Notes: generated from the sequence alone by a model not told the origin. DNA of 64,000 nucleotides from Pseudomonas sp. MWU13-2100 (GCF_023242365.1 NZ_JALLIX010000022.1:1-64000), one strand, 5' to 3'; counted from the stretch's first letter, positions 8,028 through 17,242 are shown. Made by a program: numbers and translations.

Positions 8028-10739
8028 TTAGAACCACTGCTTGAAGCGGCGGATGTAGTACGTCTTCATGCCCTGGGCCACCACGCAGTAGGCCAGCAGG
8101 GTGCCAACCAGCCACGGGAAGTAGGTCATCGGCAACGGCACCAGGCCGACCAGCGTGCCCAGTTGCGAGAACGGCAGGTAGATGCCGATGCTGACCGCCA
8201 GGCATGTCATGACGATGATCGGCAACGACGCGGTGCTCTGGAAGAATGGGATCTTCTGGGTCCGCAGCATATGCACCACCAGGGTCTGCGACAGCAGGCC
8301 TTCGATGAACCAGCCGGACTGGAACAGCGCCTGGGCTTCCACGCTGTTGGCGGCGAACACGTACCACATCAGGGCAAAAGTGGTCATGTCGAAGATCGAT
8401 GAGGTCGGCCCGATCCATAACATGAAGCGCCCGATGTTCTTCGCGTCCCACTTGCGTGGCTTGCGCAGGTATTCCTTGTCCATCTTGTCCCACGGCAGGG
8501 CCAGCTGGGAGATGTCGTAGATCAGGTTCTGCAACAGCAGGTGGATCGACAGCATCGGCAGGAACGGGATGAAGGCACTGGCCACCAGCACCGAGAACAC
8601 GTTGCCGAAGTTGGAGCTGGCGGTCATGTTCAGGTACTTCATGATATTGCCGAAGGTTTCGCGGCCCTTGAGCACGCCTTCTTCCAGCACCATCAGGCTC
8701 TTTTCCAGCAGGATGATGTCGGCCGACTCCTTGGCGATGTCCGTGCCGCTGTCCACCGAAATCCCGACGTCGGCGTCCCGCAGGGCCGGGGCGTCGTTGA
8801 TGCCGTCGCCGAGGAAGCCGACGGTGTGACCGTTGGATTGCAGCGCCTTGAGCACCCGGGATTTCTGCAACGGGGTCAGCTTGGCGAAGACCGTGCGTTC
8901 CTCCACGCGCAGCTTGAGGGTTGCGTCGTCCATGTGCTCGATATCCTGGCCGAGCAGCGGCAGGCCTGGCTCGAGCCCGACTTCGCGGCAGATCTTGCAG
9001 GTGACCACGGCGTTGTCGCCGGTCAGTACCTTGACCATGACGCCGATATCACGCAGAGCGGCAATCGCCGGCCCCGCGGTTTCTTTCGGCGGATCGAGGA
9101 AGGTCAGGAAACCGCGGATGACCAGGTCACGCTCGTCGGCGGTCTTGTATTGCCCCTTGGTTTGGCCTTTGAGAATATCGCGGGTCGCCAGCAGCAGGAC
9201 GCGGAAGCCGTCCTTGTTGTAATCGTTGGCCAGGGCCAGCAGGCTCTTGCGGCGCTGCTCGTCGAGGGCCATGACTTCGTTGCCTTCCATGACGTGGCTG
9301 GAGATGGCGAGCATTTCCTCGACCGCGCCCTTGCACACCAGCAGGTGATCGGCACGGCTGTCCTGGACGATGACCGACAGGCGGCGGCGAACGAAGTCGA
9401 AGGGCAGTTCATCGACCTTGCTGTAGGCGAACGGTTCCTGGAACTTTGGGTTCTCCCTGGAGAACTGCAGGACCGCCTGGTCCATCAGGTTCTTCATGCC
9501 GCTCTGGTGGTAGCTGTTGAGCCAGGCCAGGCCGAGCACCGCGTCATCGCGCTGTCCGGTGGTGTCGACATGGTGCTCGAGGATGATCTTGTCCTGGGTC
9601 AGGGTGCCAGTCTTGTCGGTGCACAGCACGTCCATGGAACCGAAGTTCTGGATCGCGTTCAGGCGCTTGACCACCACCTTGCGCCGGGCCATGGCCATGG
9701 CGCCCTTGGCGAGGTTGGCGCTGACGATCATCGGCAGCATTTCCGGGGTCAGGCCGACGGCGACCGCCAGGGCGAAGAGCAGGGCATCGCTCCAGTCGCC
9801 TTTGGAAAAACCATTGAGCAGGAATACCACCGGTACCATCACCAGCATGAAGCGGATCAGCAGCCAGCTGACACTGTTCACCCCGCGATCAAAGGCGGTC
9901 TGCACCCGCGAGCCGACAATCGCCTTGGCCAGCGAGCCGAAGTAGGTGCGCGCACCGGTGGCCACCACCACGGCCTTGGCGGTGCCGCTGACCACGTTGG
10001 TGCCCATGAAGCAGATGTTCTGCAAGTCCAGTAGATTGCTCTGATCGGTGCCGGTGGTGGCGGATTTGGCCGCTACATCGCCGAGGGTGTCGTACTTCTC
10101 CACCGGCAAGGCTTCACCGGTGAGCACGGCCTGGCTGATAAACAGGTCGCGGGACTCGATCAGGCGGATATCCGCCGGAATCATGTCGCCGGCCGACAGT
10201 TGCACGATATCGCCGGCCACCAGTTCACGCATCGGTACTTCGCGCAGCACTGGCTTGTTGCCCGGTTGCGCGCGCCGCAGCACGCTGGCGGTGGTCCGGA
10301 CCATGGCCTTGAGGGCTTCGGCGGACTTGGCTGAACGGTGCTCCTGCCAGAAACGCAGGCTGCTGCTCAGGGTGACCATGGTCATGATGATGATGACCTT
10401 GGTCAGGTCACCTTCTTCACCGGCACGCTCGGCCAGCCAGAAATCGGTGAAGAAGCTGATGCCGGCCAGGATCAGCAGCACGTAGATGAAGGGGTTGTTC
10501 AGCGCCTGGAGGAGCTGGATCAGGACGTGTGGCGGCTTGTCGTGGGCGACTTCGTTGAAGCCTTCGCGCTGCAGGCGGCCGGCGGCGTCCAGTTCGGTCA
10601 GGCCGTCACGGCTGGCGTTGACGTTGCTCAGGGTGGTTGCCAGGGTGTGTTGCGATTCGCGGGCGGCGCGCATCGACAGCTTGGGGTCTTGCGTCGCGCG
10701 GTTTGCGGTTGGCCGGATAGGGTCTTTGACTGCGTTCAT
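8028..10739 (-). CDS. mgtA: Magnesium-transporting P-type ATPase (P3B)
   Basis: The enzyme (903 residues from the preferred start) imports Mg2+ across the inner membrane at the cost of ATP. It contains the phosphorylation motif DKTGTLT, the TGEALPVEK actuator loop, MLTGDN-like VKVLTGDNAV, the hinge GDGINDAPALRDADVGISV and about ten membrane segments, with LTPEMLPMIV in the ion-binding helix as in MgtA/MgtB. A longer open frame reaches 10787, but ATG 10739 (MNAVKDPIRP) has AGAGG about 8 bases upstream and fits the family's N-terminus. In related bacteria expression rises under low Mg2+. The upstream leader contains a hairpin and a short reading frame. Confidence 0.93.
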   Translation of the reverse strand: MNAVKDPIRPTANRATQDPKLSMRAARESQHTLATTLSNVNASRDGLTELDAAGRLQREGFNEVAHDKPPHVLIQLLQALNNPFIYVLLILAGISFFTDFWLAERAGEEGDLTKVIIIMTMVTLSSSLRFWQEHRSAKSAEALKAMVRTTASVLRRAQPGNKPVLREVPMRELVAGDIVQLSAGDMIPADIRLIESRDLFISQAVLTGEALPVEKYDTLGDVAAKSATTGTDQSNLLDLQNICFMGTNVVSGTAKAVVVATGARTYFGSLAKAIVGSRVQTAFDRGVNSVSWLLIRFMLVMVPVVFLLNGFSKGDWSDALLFALAVAVGLTPEMLPMIVSANLAKGAMAMARRKVVVKRLNAIQNFGSMDVLCTDKTGTLTQDKIILEHHVDTTGQRDDAVLGLAWLNSYHQSGMKNLMDQAVLQFSRENPKFQEPFAYSKVDELPFDFVRRRLSVIVQDSRADHLLVCKGAVEEMLAISSHVMEGNEVMALDEQRRKSLLALANDYNKDGFRVLLLATRDILKGQTKGQYKTADERDLVIRGFLTFLDPPKETAGPAIAALRDIGVMVKVLTGDNAVVTCKICREVGLEPGLPLLGQDIEHMDDATLKLRVEERTVFAKLTPLQKSRVLKALQSNGHTVGFLGDGINDAPALRDADVGISVDSGTDIAKESADIILLEKSLMVLEEGVLKGRETFGNIMKYLNMTASSNFGNVFSVLVASAFIPFLPMLSIHLLLQNLIYDISQLALPWDKMDKEYLRKPRKWDAKNIGRFMLWIGPTSSIFDMTTFALMWYVFAANSVEAQALFQSGWFIEGLLSQTLVVHMLRTQKIPFFQSTASLPIIVMTCLAVSIGIYLPFSQLGTLVGLVPLPMTYFPWLVGTLLAYCVVAQGMKTYYIRRFKQWF

Positions 10740-11025
10740 AGCGATGCCTCTGTCACATCTTCGTGACCGGGCATATAGACGACTCACCTATTCAACAGGC
10801 GAACGAATACAGGCCGAGTCACGCGGATGTGAGGGATTCGGATAAGAGGGTGTATAAGGTTTTAACGTTCGCTGCCCGTTCACGAAATAATGACGGACAG
10901 CGAACCGCCTACTGGCTTCGTCCATAATGAAGTACTCAAGTTTTAATAATTAAGGGCATGACAATGCCGTGCACTTCCAAGTTGAAAGTGTCGCCGTGTT
11001 AGTTGTCTGTATCAGCGCCGGATAA
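10736..11025 (-). promoter_or_regulatory. mgtA leader and upstream region with hairpin and 12-codon frame
   Basis: A 12-codon frame (MPGHEDVTEASL) runs from ATG 10774-10772 to a TGA at 10738-10736 that overlaps the mgtA ATG. Farther upstream, GTTCGCTGCCCGT (10867-10879) and ACGGACAGCGAAC (10893-10905) form a 13-base inverted repeat with one mismatch and a 13-base loop, without a T run on either side. A leader function is plausible because low-Mg2+ transporters in enterics use leader peptides. Here it is inference only; the small frame lacks the proline run known from those leaders. Confidence 0.35.
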
Positions 11026-11319
11026 TTAAGCGGCGCGGGTCTCGACATACAGGTTCAGGGTCAGGCCGGCGCGCTGGAACAGCTGCGCAAGCCCGATACT
11101 CTGCGGGTCCTGGCTGTCATCGAAATTCCAGCGTTGTTGCAGCTGGCCGGTGCTCGGGCAGATACGCCAGCCGATGGAGGCGCGTGCCGAAGCCTTGGAG
11201 GAGGGGGCGGCGAACAGGGCGTTGCCGCGGGCCGATTTCACCGGCTCACGGGACAGTTTGACGCGCATGTTCGAAGCAAAGGCGCGAACGCCGGGCATTA
11301 CAGAGGATTTGAAAGTCAT
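11026..11319 (-). CDS. Conserved-looking small hypothetical protein
   Basis: The 97-residue product starts at ATG 11319, eight bases after a CGAGG ribosome-binding site. The N-terminal half is basic and Ser/Ala-rich (MRVKLSREPVKSARGNALFAAPSSKASARASIGWR); the second half, WNFDDSQDPQSIGLAQLFQRAGLTLNLYVETRAA, looks folded. No signal peptide or transmembrane helix is visible. I do not recognise the family. The clean start and codon usage like its neighbours support a real gene. Confidence 0.6.
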   Translation of the reverse strand: MTFKSSVMPGVRAFASNMRVKLSREPVKSARGNALFAAPSSKASARASIGWRICPSTGQLQQRWNFDDSQDPQSIGLAQLFQRAGLTLNLYVETRAA

Positions 11320-11731
11320 AACACACCTCGCGACCGGACTGGCGCCGGCAGAGGCGAGTTACGGAAAGAGCATCAAGCCCTGGCGCAGCTCACCCGACCT
11401 GTGCGTCGAGTCCCGTCATTTTCTGGGTTAAGCGCCCGGTGAGCCGCATTCGCGGGAACCGGACAGCGTCTAGATACTGTGTCCATTGGGTTCTTTTATG
11501 AGTTGAAAAAAGGCCTGAGCAGCAGGCAGGGGGAATTTACTCAACGAGGTGCTTGAAGTCAACATCCAATGTGGTGTTTTCTTGTATTAACCTGAATATA
11601 AGCTGAAGTGAAAGGAATACTGTTCCGTTATGGGCTGCTGAAGTTGTTTTGTTTCTATGAAGTGAATATGTATCGTCGTGGCGTTCGAATACATATTCAT
11701 GTGTGTGCTCAAGCGGACACCTGGTGGGGGA
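11320..11731. other. Gene-free, partly AT-rich intergenic region
   Basis: I see no supported gene here. From about 11465 to 11715 the GC content falls clearly below that of the neighbours. A perfect 11-base inverted repeat, TGAATATGTAT (11663-11673) and ATACATATTCA (11689-11699), sits 33 bases past the stop of the glycoside hydrolase gene. It could be a 3' structure or a protein site. The promoter of the 97-residue gene should lie at the left end. Confidence 0.5.
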
Positions 11732-14365
11732 TCAGCGTCGCGGTTGCAGCAGCAAGGCCACCAACGCACTCCAGCCGGTTTGATGGGAGGCGCCCAGGCC
11801 GCGTCCGCTGTCGCCATGGAAATACTCATGGAACAGCACCAGGTCGCGACTCGCCGGATCGGCCTGCAACTGTGCGTAGGCCGCCATTGTCGGACGGTAT
11901 CCGTTGTCGTCGAGGAGAAACAGCGAGGTCAGGCGTTGGCCCAGGCTGTCGGCGACTTCATCCAGTGACGACAGATAGCCGGAACCGCTGGGGTACTCCA
12001 CGGAAAAGTGATCGTCGTAGTAGCGGTGGAATTCGCGCAGCGACTCGATCAGCAAGTAGTTGATCGGCATCCACAACGGTCCGCGCCAGTTCGAGTTGCC
12101 GCCGTACAGGCGCGAGTCGGACTCCGCCGGTTGGTAGCGGGCGCTGAGGATCTTGCCGTCGAGCTGCATGGCCAACGGTTGCGCGGCAAACGCCTTGGAC
12201 AGCGAGCGGATACCGAAGTCGGAGAGGAACTCGGCTTCATCGAGCATGCGCTTGAGCAGGTTTTTGGTGCGTTCGCCACGCAACAGGGCCAGCAGCAGGC
12301 GATTGCCGTCGCCGGGTTCGTTCCAGCGCGAGACCAGGGCCGCGAGATCCGGTCGGTGGTGCATGAAGCCCAGTAGCCGCTCACGCAGGCCGGGCAGGCC
12401 TTCATGTTCGCGCTGCTCCAGCACCAGCACGGCGAACAGTGGCATCAGTCCGACGATGGAGCGCAGGCGCACCGGTTCGCTGCGGCCATCGGGATGTTGC
12501 AGCACGTCGTAGAAGAATTCGTCCTGGCTGTCCCACAGGCCTTCGGCGCTGTCATCGACCCGGTTGATCGCCCCGGCGATATAGAGAAAGTGCTCGAAGA
12601 ATTTCACCGCGATATCGACATACACCGGATTGCGTTTGGCCAGTTCCAGGGCAATGCGCATCATGTCCAGGGCATAGGCGGCGACCCAGGCGGTGCCGTC
12701 GGCCTGGTCCAGGCTGTCACCGGGCGGCAGGTCGTCGGAGCGGTTGAACAAGGCGATATTGTCCAGCCCCAGGAAGCCGCCCTGGAACAGGTTGCGCCCC
12801 TCGGCATCCTTGCGGTTGACCCACCAGGAGAAGTTCAACAACAGCTTGTGGAAGATCCGTTCGAGGAAATCCAGGTCGCCGGTCCCCATCAGCTCCTTTT
12901 CCCGCTGGTAGACCCGCCACGATGCCCAGGCATGCACTGGCGGGTTGGCGTCGTCGAAGCGCCACTCGTAGGCGGGCAACTGGCCATTAGGGTGCATGAA
13001 GCGGTCTTTGACCAAGAGCAGCAACTGGTGCTTGGCGAAGCCCGGGTCGATCAGGGCGAAGGCCACCGCCTGGAAACCCAGGTCCCAGGAGGCATACCAG
13101 GGGTACTCCCATTTGTCCGGCATGGAGACGATGTCGAAGTTCGACAGGTGCCGCCAGTGGCTGTTGCGCAGGTGCAGGCGTTCGGCCGGTGGTGGCGGCT
13201 GGGTCGGGTCGCCGTCGAGCCACTGGTTCACATCGAAGTAATAGAGCTGCTTGGACCACAGCAGGCCGGCCAGGGCCTGGCGCTGGACATTGCGCGCGTC
13301 GGTGTCCTCGAGGCCTTCTTGCAAGACGGCATAGAAGTCATCGGCTTCCTGGCGGCGCTTTGCAAACAGCTGGCGAGCGTTGATCCTTTCGGCGTCGGGG
13401 GGCGCGAAACGCAGGTAAACCGTACGGGTTTCATCCCCTTGCAGCGCCAGGGAAAAGTGCGCCGCCACCCGTGTCCCGGCATCCCGGCGAATGCTCTCGG
13501 CACCGTTCACTACATGGTCGTTGATGCCATCCTTGAACGGGCCGTCGGCTGGCGAACCGTACAGTCGCCGGGTGTTGGTTTCGTTTTCGCAGAACAGCCA
13601 TTCGTGGCCGTGATCACCCCAGGCACTGGCCTGCATGGGGTCGCAGCCGGCGTGCAGGGCGCTGACCTTGTCACCTTCCAGGGTCAGGCTCGGCCGCCGG
13701 GCGTGGGCGCTCCAGCTCCAGTCATTGCGCGCCCAGAGATGCGGCAGCACGCGCAGCCGGGCGGGCAGGTGAAAGCGGTTGTGCACGCTGACCCGCATGA
13801 CGATGTCGTTCGGCCCCTGCTTGGCGTACTCGACGGTGATATCGAAATAGCGGTTGTCCTCGAACACTCCGGTATCGAGGATCTCGTACTCGGCATCACC
13901 CAGGCCGCGTCGGGCATTTTCGCTGATCAGGTCGCTGTAGGGAAAGGCTGCCTGGGGGTATTTGTAGAGCATGCGCATATAGGCGTGGCTGGGCACGCCA
14001 TCGACATAGAAGTACAACTCCTTGACGTCTTCGCCGTGGTTGCCTTCGGCGTTGTCCAGGCCGAACAGGCGCTCCTTGAGAATCGGGTCATGTTCGTTCC
14101 AGAGGGCCAGCCCGAGGCACCAGTGCTGGGATTTGTCGGAAAAGCCAGCGAGCCCTTCCTCGCCCCAGCGATAGGCGCGGCTGCGGGCGTGCTCATGGGG
14201 GAAATAGGCCCAGGCATCGCCGTCGGCGCTGTAGTCCTCGCGCACCGTGCCCCATTGTCGTTCGCTCAGGTAGGGGCCCCATTCACGCCAGCGGACGGCA
14301 TCCTCGCCCGCCAGGCGCCGGCCTTCAAGGGTGTCGAGAAGCGTCGCTGCTGGTTTGGCCGTCAT
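11732..14365 (-). CDS. GH63/MGH1-like glycoside hydrolase (glucosidase)
   Basis: The 877-residue cytoplasmic protein has the (alpha/alpha)6-barrel hydrolase character of GH63 relatives. The N-terminal beta-rich region contains WGPYLSERQWGTVREDYS and SDKSQHWCLGLALWNEHDPILKERLFGL. The barrel has KWEYPWYASWDLGFQAVAFAL, NGQLPAYEWRFDDANPPVHAWA and GGFLGLDNIALFNRSDDLP, and the C-terminal part has NSNWRGPLWMPINYLLIESL. The acid residues in YEWRFDD and the late catalytic region are in place. Likely substrates are short glucosylated oligosaccharides; the exact one is unknown. It is encoded alone between the mod operon and an intergenic stretch. GGAAG precedes the ATG. Confidence 0.8.
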   Translation of the reverse strand: MTAKPAATLLDTLEGRRLAGEDAVRWREWGPYLSERQWGTVREDYSADGDAWAYFPHEHARSRAYRWGEEGLAGFSDKSQHWCLGLALWNEHDPILKERLFGLDNAEGNHGEDVKELYFYVDGVPSHAYMRMLYKYPQAAFPYSDLISENARRGLGDAEYEILDTGVFEDNRYFDITVEYAKQGPNDIVMRVSVHNRFHLPARLRVLPHLWARNDWSWSAHARRPSLTLEGDKVSALHAGCDPMQASAWGDHGHEWLFCENETNTRRLYGSPADGPFKDGINDHVVNGAESIRRDAGTRVAAHFSLALQGDETRTVYLRFAPPDAERINARQLFAKRRQEADDFYAVLQEGLEDTDARNVQRQALAGLLWSKQLYYFDVNQWLDGDPTQPPPPAERLHLRNSHWRHLSNFDIVSMPDKWEYPWYASWDLGFQAVAFALIDPGFAKHQLLLLVKDRFMHPNGQLPAYEWRFDDANPPVHAWASWRVYQREKELMGTGDLDFLERIFHKLLLNFSWWVNRKDAEGRNLFQGGFLGLDNIALFNRSDDLPPGDSLDQADGTAWVAAYALDMMRIALELAKRNPVYVDIAVKFFEHFLYIAGAINRVDDSAEGLWDSQDEFFYDVLQHPDGRSEPVRLRSIVGLMPLFAVLVLEQREHEGLPGLRERLLGFMHHRPDLAALVSRWNEPGDGNRLLLALLRGERTKNLLKRMLDEAEFLSDFGIRSLSKAFAAQPLAMQLDGKILSARYQPAESDSRLYGGNSNWRGPLWMPINYLLIESLREFHRYYDDHFSVEYPSGSGYLSSLDEVADSLGQRLTSLFLLDDNGYRPTMAAYAQLQADPASRDLVLFHEYFHGDSGRGLGASHQTGWSALVALLLQPRR

Positions 14366-14458
14366 CGGGTCTTCCGTCGCTTGGGGAATGAGCAGCAGTG
14401 TAGAACGCGGCGATGGCGTTGCGGGAGTCGGATGTTGCGCGTGGCGTGTATTCAGGCG

Positions 14459-15547
14459 TCAGGCCAGCACCGCCACCGCCTTGATCTGCGCCCAGAGGGT
14501 CTGCCCCGGAGTCAGCTTGAGCTGGTCACGGGAGTAGCGGGTGATCCGCGCCAGCAACGGCGTGCCCGCAGCCTCCAGGCGGATCAGCACATGGGCACTG
14601 TTGTCGGCGGGGACTTCCCCGGTGATGGTCACCGGCAGCAGATTGAGGATGCTGCTGTGTTCGCCCGGTTGCCGGCTGAGGCTGACGTCGCGGGCCTGGA
14701 TCTTGACGCGCAGGCGCTTGCCCGGTGCCAGTGCCGCGTGAGCGACCCGCACGTTCAGCAGGCTGTCGGGCAGTTGCAAGGTCAGCAGCTGGTACTGGCT
14801 GTCGTAGGCACTGACCGTGCCCTCGATCACCACCCCGGCGTCATCGCCCAGGGCCATGGGCAGGTCGAGCCGCGCCAGGGTTTCGCCGATGGGGCCGCTG
14901 GCCAGGGCCTTGCCCGCGCTGAGCAGGACGATATGGTCGGCCAGGCGCGCCACTTCGTCCTGGGAGTGACTGACATAGAGCACCGGGATATCCAGCTCCT
15001 CATGCAGGCGTTCGAGGTAGGGCAGGATCTCGTTCTTGCGCTGGCTGTCGAGCGCCGCCAGCGGTTCGTCCATCAGCAGCAGTCGCGGGCTGGTGAGCAA
15101 CGCCCGGGCAATGCCGATACGCTGGCGCTCGCCGCCGGACAGATGCTCTGGCTGGCGTTCGAGCAGATGTCCGATGCCCAGCAAGTGGGTGGCGTGGGCC
15201 ATGTCCACCCGGCGTTGTGCGCGGGGAATGCGACGCAGGCCGAATTCCAGGTTGGCGCGCACCGACAGGTGCGCAAACAGGCTGGCTTCCTGGAACACGT
15301 AGCCCAGGGCACGCTTGTGCGGCGGGACGAACAGCTTGCGCGCGCTGTCCTGCCAGACCTGGTCGTTGATCTGGATAAAGGCCTCGGAGGCTTTTTCCAA
15401 GCCGGCGATGCAGCGCAGGCAGGTGGTCTTGCCCGAGCCCGAGTGCCCATACAAGGCAGTAATGCCACGGCCGGGCAATTGCAGGTCGAGGTCCAGGACA
15501 AAGTCCGGATAACCGAGGCGCAGGCGGACCTGTATCGAAGAAGCCAT
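14459..15547 (-). CDS. modC: Molybdate ABC transporter ATP-binding protein
   Basis: The 362-residue ATPase powers molybdate import. Walker A is GHSGSGKTT (residues 34-42), the signature is LSGGERQRIGIARALL, Walker B is LLLMDEPLAALD and the switch histidine lies in VLYVSHSQDE. After about residue 290 a TOBE/Mop domain follows (VKIQARDVSLSRQPGEHSSI, GTPLLARITRYS), which binds oxyanion in this family. Only three bases separate it from modB. Start choice is supported by that spacing and by a normal N-terminus. Confidence 0.96.
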   Translation of the reverse strand: MASSIQVRLRLGYPDFVLDLDLQLPGRGITALYGHSGSGKTTCLRCIAGLEKASEAFIQINDQVWQDSARKLFVPPHKRALGYVFQEASLFAHLSVRANLEFGLRRIPRAQRRVDMAHATHLLGIGHLLERQPEHLSGGERQRIGIARALLTSPRLLLMDEPLAALDSQRKNEILPYLERLHEELDIPVLYVSHSQDEVARLADHIVLLSAGKALASGPIGETLARLDLPMALGDDAGVVIEGTVSAYDSQYQLLTLQLPDSLLNVRVAHAALAPGKRLRVKIQARDVSLSRQPGEHSSILNLLPVTITGEVPADNSAHVLIRLEAAGTPLLARITRYSRDQLKLTPGQTLWAQIKAVAVLA

Positions 15548-15550
15548 GGC

Positions 15551-16231
15551 TCAACTCCAGCCCATTTTGGTCTTGCGGCTGGAGTACAGCGCCAGCAACA
15601 CGAGAAAGGAAAACACCAGCATGGCGCCGGCCAGCCAGTGGGCCTGGAGGTATTCCATGGCCTCGACATGGTCGTAGATCTGCACCGAGACCACCCGGGT
15701 CTTTTCCGGGATATTGCCGCCGATCATCAGCACCACGCCGAACTCGCCGACGGTATGGGCAAAGCCGAGGATCGCGGCGGTGATAAAGCCTGGTCGTGCC
15801 AGGGGCAGGACCACGCTGAAGAAAGTGTCCCAGGGGTTGGCACGCAAAGTCGCCGCCACCTCCAACGGGCGAGTACCGATGGTACTGAACGCGTTTTGCA
15901 GCGGTTGCACCACAAAGGGCATCGAGTAGATCACCGAGCCGATCACCAACCCGGTGAAGCTGAAAGTGAGGGTGCCCAGTCCGATGGACTGGGTGAACTG
16001 GCCGATAAAGCCGTGGGGGCCGAAGGCGATCAGCAGGTAGAAGCCGATCACCGTCGGCGGCAGCACCAGCGGCAGTGCCACCACCGCGCCCACCGGTCCG
16101 CGCAGCCAGGAGTGGGTGCGGGCCAGCCAGAGCGCAATCGGAGTGCCGATCAGCAACAGGATGATAGTGACCAGGGACGCCAGTTTCAGGGTCAGCCAGA
16201 TCGCGGCGAAATCAGCACTCGTGAGCGGCAT
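15551..16231 (-). CDS. modB: Molybdate ABC transporter permease
   Basis: The 226-residue inner-membrane permease has five hydrophobic segments and the EAA-type loop EVAATLRANPWDTFFSVVLPLARPGF, which contacts ModC. It ends close to the modC start and its ATG directly abuts the modA stop (TAAATG), so modABC form one transcript read on the minus strand. Length is typical of the family. Confidence 0.96.
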   Translation of the reverse strand: MPLTSADFAAIWLTLKLASLVTIILLLIGTPIALWLARTHSWLRGPVGAVVALPLVLPPTVIGFYLLIAFGPHGFIGQFTQSIGLGTLTFSFTGLVIGSVIYSMPFVVQPLQNAFSTIGTRPLEVAATLRANPWDTFFSVVLPLARPGFITAAILGFAHTVGEFGVVLMIGGNIPEKTRVVSVQIYDHVEAMEYLQAHWLAGAMLVFSFLVLLALYSSRKTKMGWS

Positions 16232-16999
16232 TTAGAGTTGGTAACCGTAGGATTTGATGATAGCGGCGGCTTTCGGTCCCTTGAGGTACTCGACCAGCGC
16301 CTTGGCGGCGGCATTGTCCTTGCCCTTGGTCAGGATCACCGCGTCCTGCTTGATCGCCTCGTGCATGTCGGCTGGAACGATCCACGCCGAACCGCTGGTG
16401 ACCTTGCCGTCCTTGTAGATCTGCGACAGGGCGACAAAACCCAACTCGGCATTGCCGGTGGAGATGAACTGGTAGGCCTGGGTAATGTTCTGGCCGGTGA
16501 CCAGCTTGTCCTTGACCTTGTCGGTCAGGCCGAGCCTGGCCAGGACCTGGGTAGCGGCCAGGCCATAAGGCGCGGCCTTCGGGTCGGCGATGGACAGGTG
16601 CTGGTAGTGGTTGTCCTTGAGCACCTGGCCCTTGGCATCGACATAACCGTCCTTGGCCGACCACAGGGCCAGGGTGCCGGTGGCATAGGTGAAGCGCGAG
16701 CCGGCAACGATATCGCCTTCTTTTTCCAGTTTGGCGGGGGTGCTGTCATCGGCGGCCAGGAACACTTCGAACGGCGCGCCGTTCTTGATCTGGGTGTAGA
16801 ACTGGCCCGTGGCGCCGTAGGCCGCGACCAGCTTGTGGCCGGTGTCTTTTTCGAAGTCGGCGGCGATGGCCTGGATCGGCGCGGTGAAGTTGGCCGCGAC
16901 GGCGACCTGGACTTCGGCGGCCTGGGCCGAGCTGAAAGCGAGCACGCCGAGGAGGGCGGCCAGGCAAATCGGGGCAAAGCGTGGGGCGCGAATGGTCAT
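16232..16999 (-). CDS. modA: Molybdate-binding periplasmic protein
   Basis: The 255-residue solute-binding protein has a Sec signal peptide ending SSAQAAEVQ. The mature protein starts VQVAVAANFTAPIQAIAADFEKDTGHKLVAAYGATGQFYTQI, the ModA pattern in which the AANF and SGATG-like loops contact the oxyanion. It delivers molybdate (and probably tungstate) to ModBC. It is the first gene of the operon, and a ModE-type palindrome lies about 80-105 bases upstream. Confidence 0.96.
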   Translation of the reverse strand: MTIRAPRFAPICLAALLGVLAFSSAQAAEVQVAVAANFTAPIQAIAADFEKDTGHKLVAAYGATGQFYTQIKNGAPFEVFLAADDSTPAKLEKEGDIVAGSRFTYATGTLALWSAKDGYVDAKGQVLKDNHYQHLSIADPKAAPYGLAATQVLARLGLTDKVKDKLVTGQNITQAYQFISTGNAELGFVALSQIYKDGKVTSGSAWIVPADMHEAIKQDAVILTKGKDNAAAKALVEYLKGPKAAAIIKSYGYQL

Positions 17000-17044
17000 G
17001 AAGCGGCTCCGTTCAAAGGAAAGGGACAGGCAAATGCGCCGCTT

Positions 17045-17104
17045 GTTATAGGAAGTGTGCGGCGCTGAGAGGATAAATCGCTATATAAATAAATATATAG
17101 CGAT
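17045..17104 (-). promoter_or_regulatory. modABC promoter with ModE-type operator
   Basis: A perfect 28-base palindrome occupies 17077-17104: arm ATCGCTATATA, six-base spacer AATAAA, arm TATATAGCGAT. It matches the ModE box known from E. coli, where Mo-loaded ModE represses modABC. On the minus strand a TATAAC hexamer at 17045-17050 is a good -10, so the operator sits at and just upstream of the -35. modE itself is not in the window. Confidence 0.85.
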
Positions 17105-17153
17105 TTGATGGCCGTGGCGAGGGTCCCCCTTTCTTGAACACGCCACATCCCTT

Positions 17154-17236
17154 GTGGGAGCCGGCTTGCCGGCGATGGCGTCCGAATGCTCGCCGCAGCA
17201 CTCAAGGGCCTCATCGCCGGCAAGCCGGCTCCTGCA
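17154..17236. repeat. REPIN-like element (GGAGCCGGCTTGCCGG family)
   Basis: GTGGGAGCCGGCTTGCCGGC on the left mirrors GCCGGCAAGCCGGCTCCTGC on the right across about 40 bases. This is a different head from the GCGGAGCTTGCCCGC type. It lies between the mod promoter and the next minus-strand gene. Confidence 0.8.
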
Positions 17237-17242
17237 AGAGGA

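Noticed and set aside
8541..10034. A 497-codon + strand frame opposite mgtA
   Set aside because: It is antisense to a P-type ATPase with all motifs intact and has the same GC-driven composition as other antisense frames.
11608..12063. A 151-codon + strand frame starting in the AT-rich gap
   Set aside because: Most of it is antisense to the glycoside hydrolase gene; only the first third lies in the gap and has no recognisable features.
12404..17068. A 1554-codon open frame on the + strand across the glycoside hydrolase and modABC region
   Set aside because: It lies antisense to four well-supported genes on the minus strand. Long antisense frames are common in high-GC pseudomonad DNA, and its composition (His, Gln, Gly, Val, Arg-rich) is not that of a protein family.
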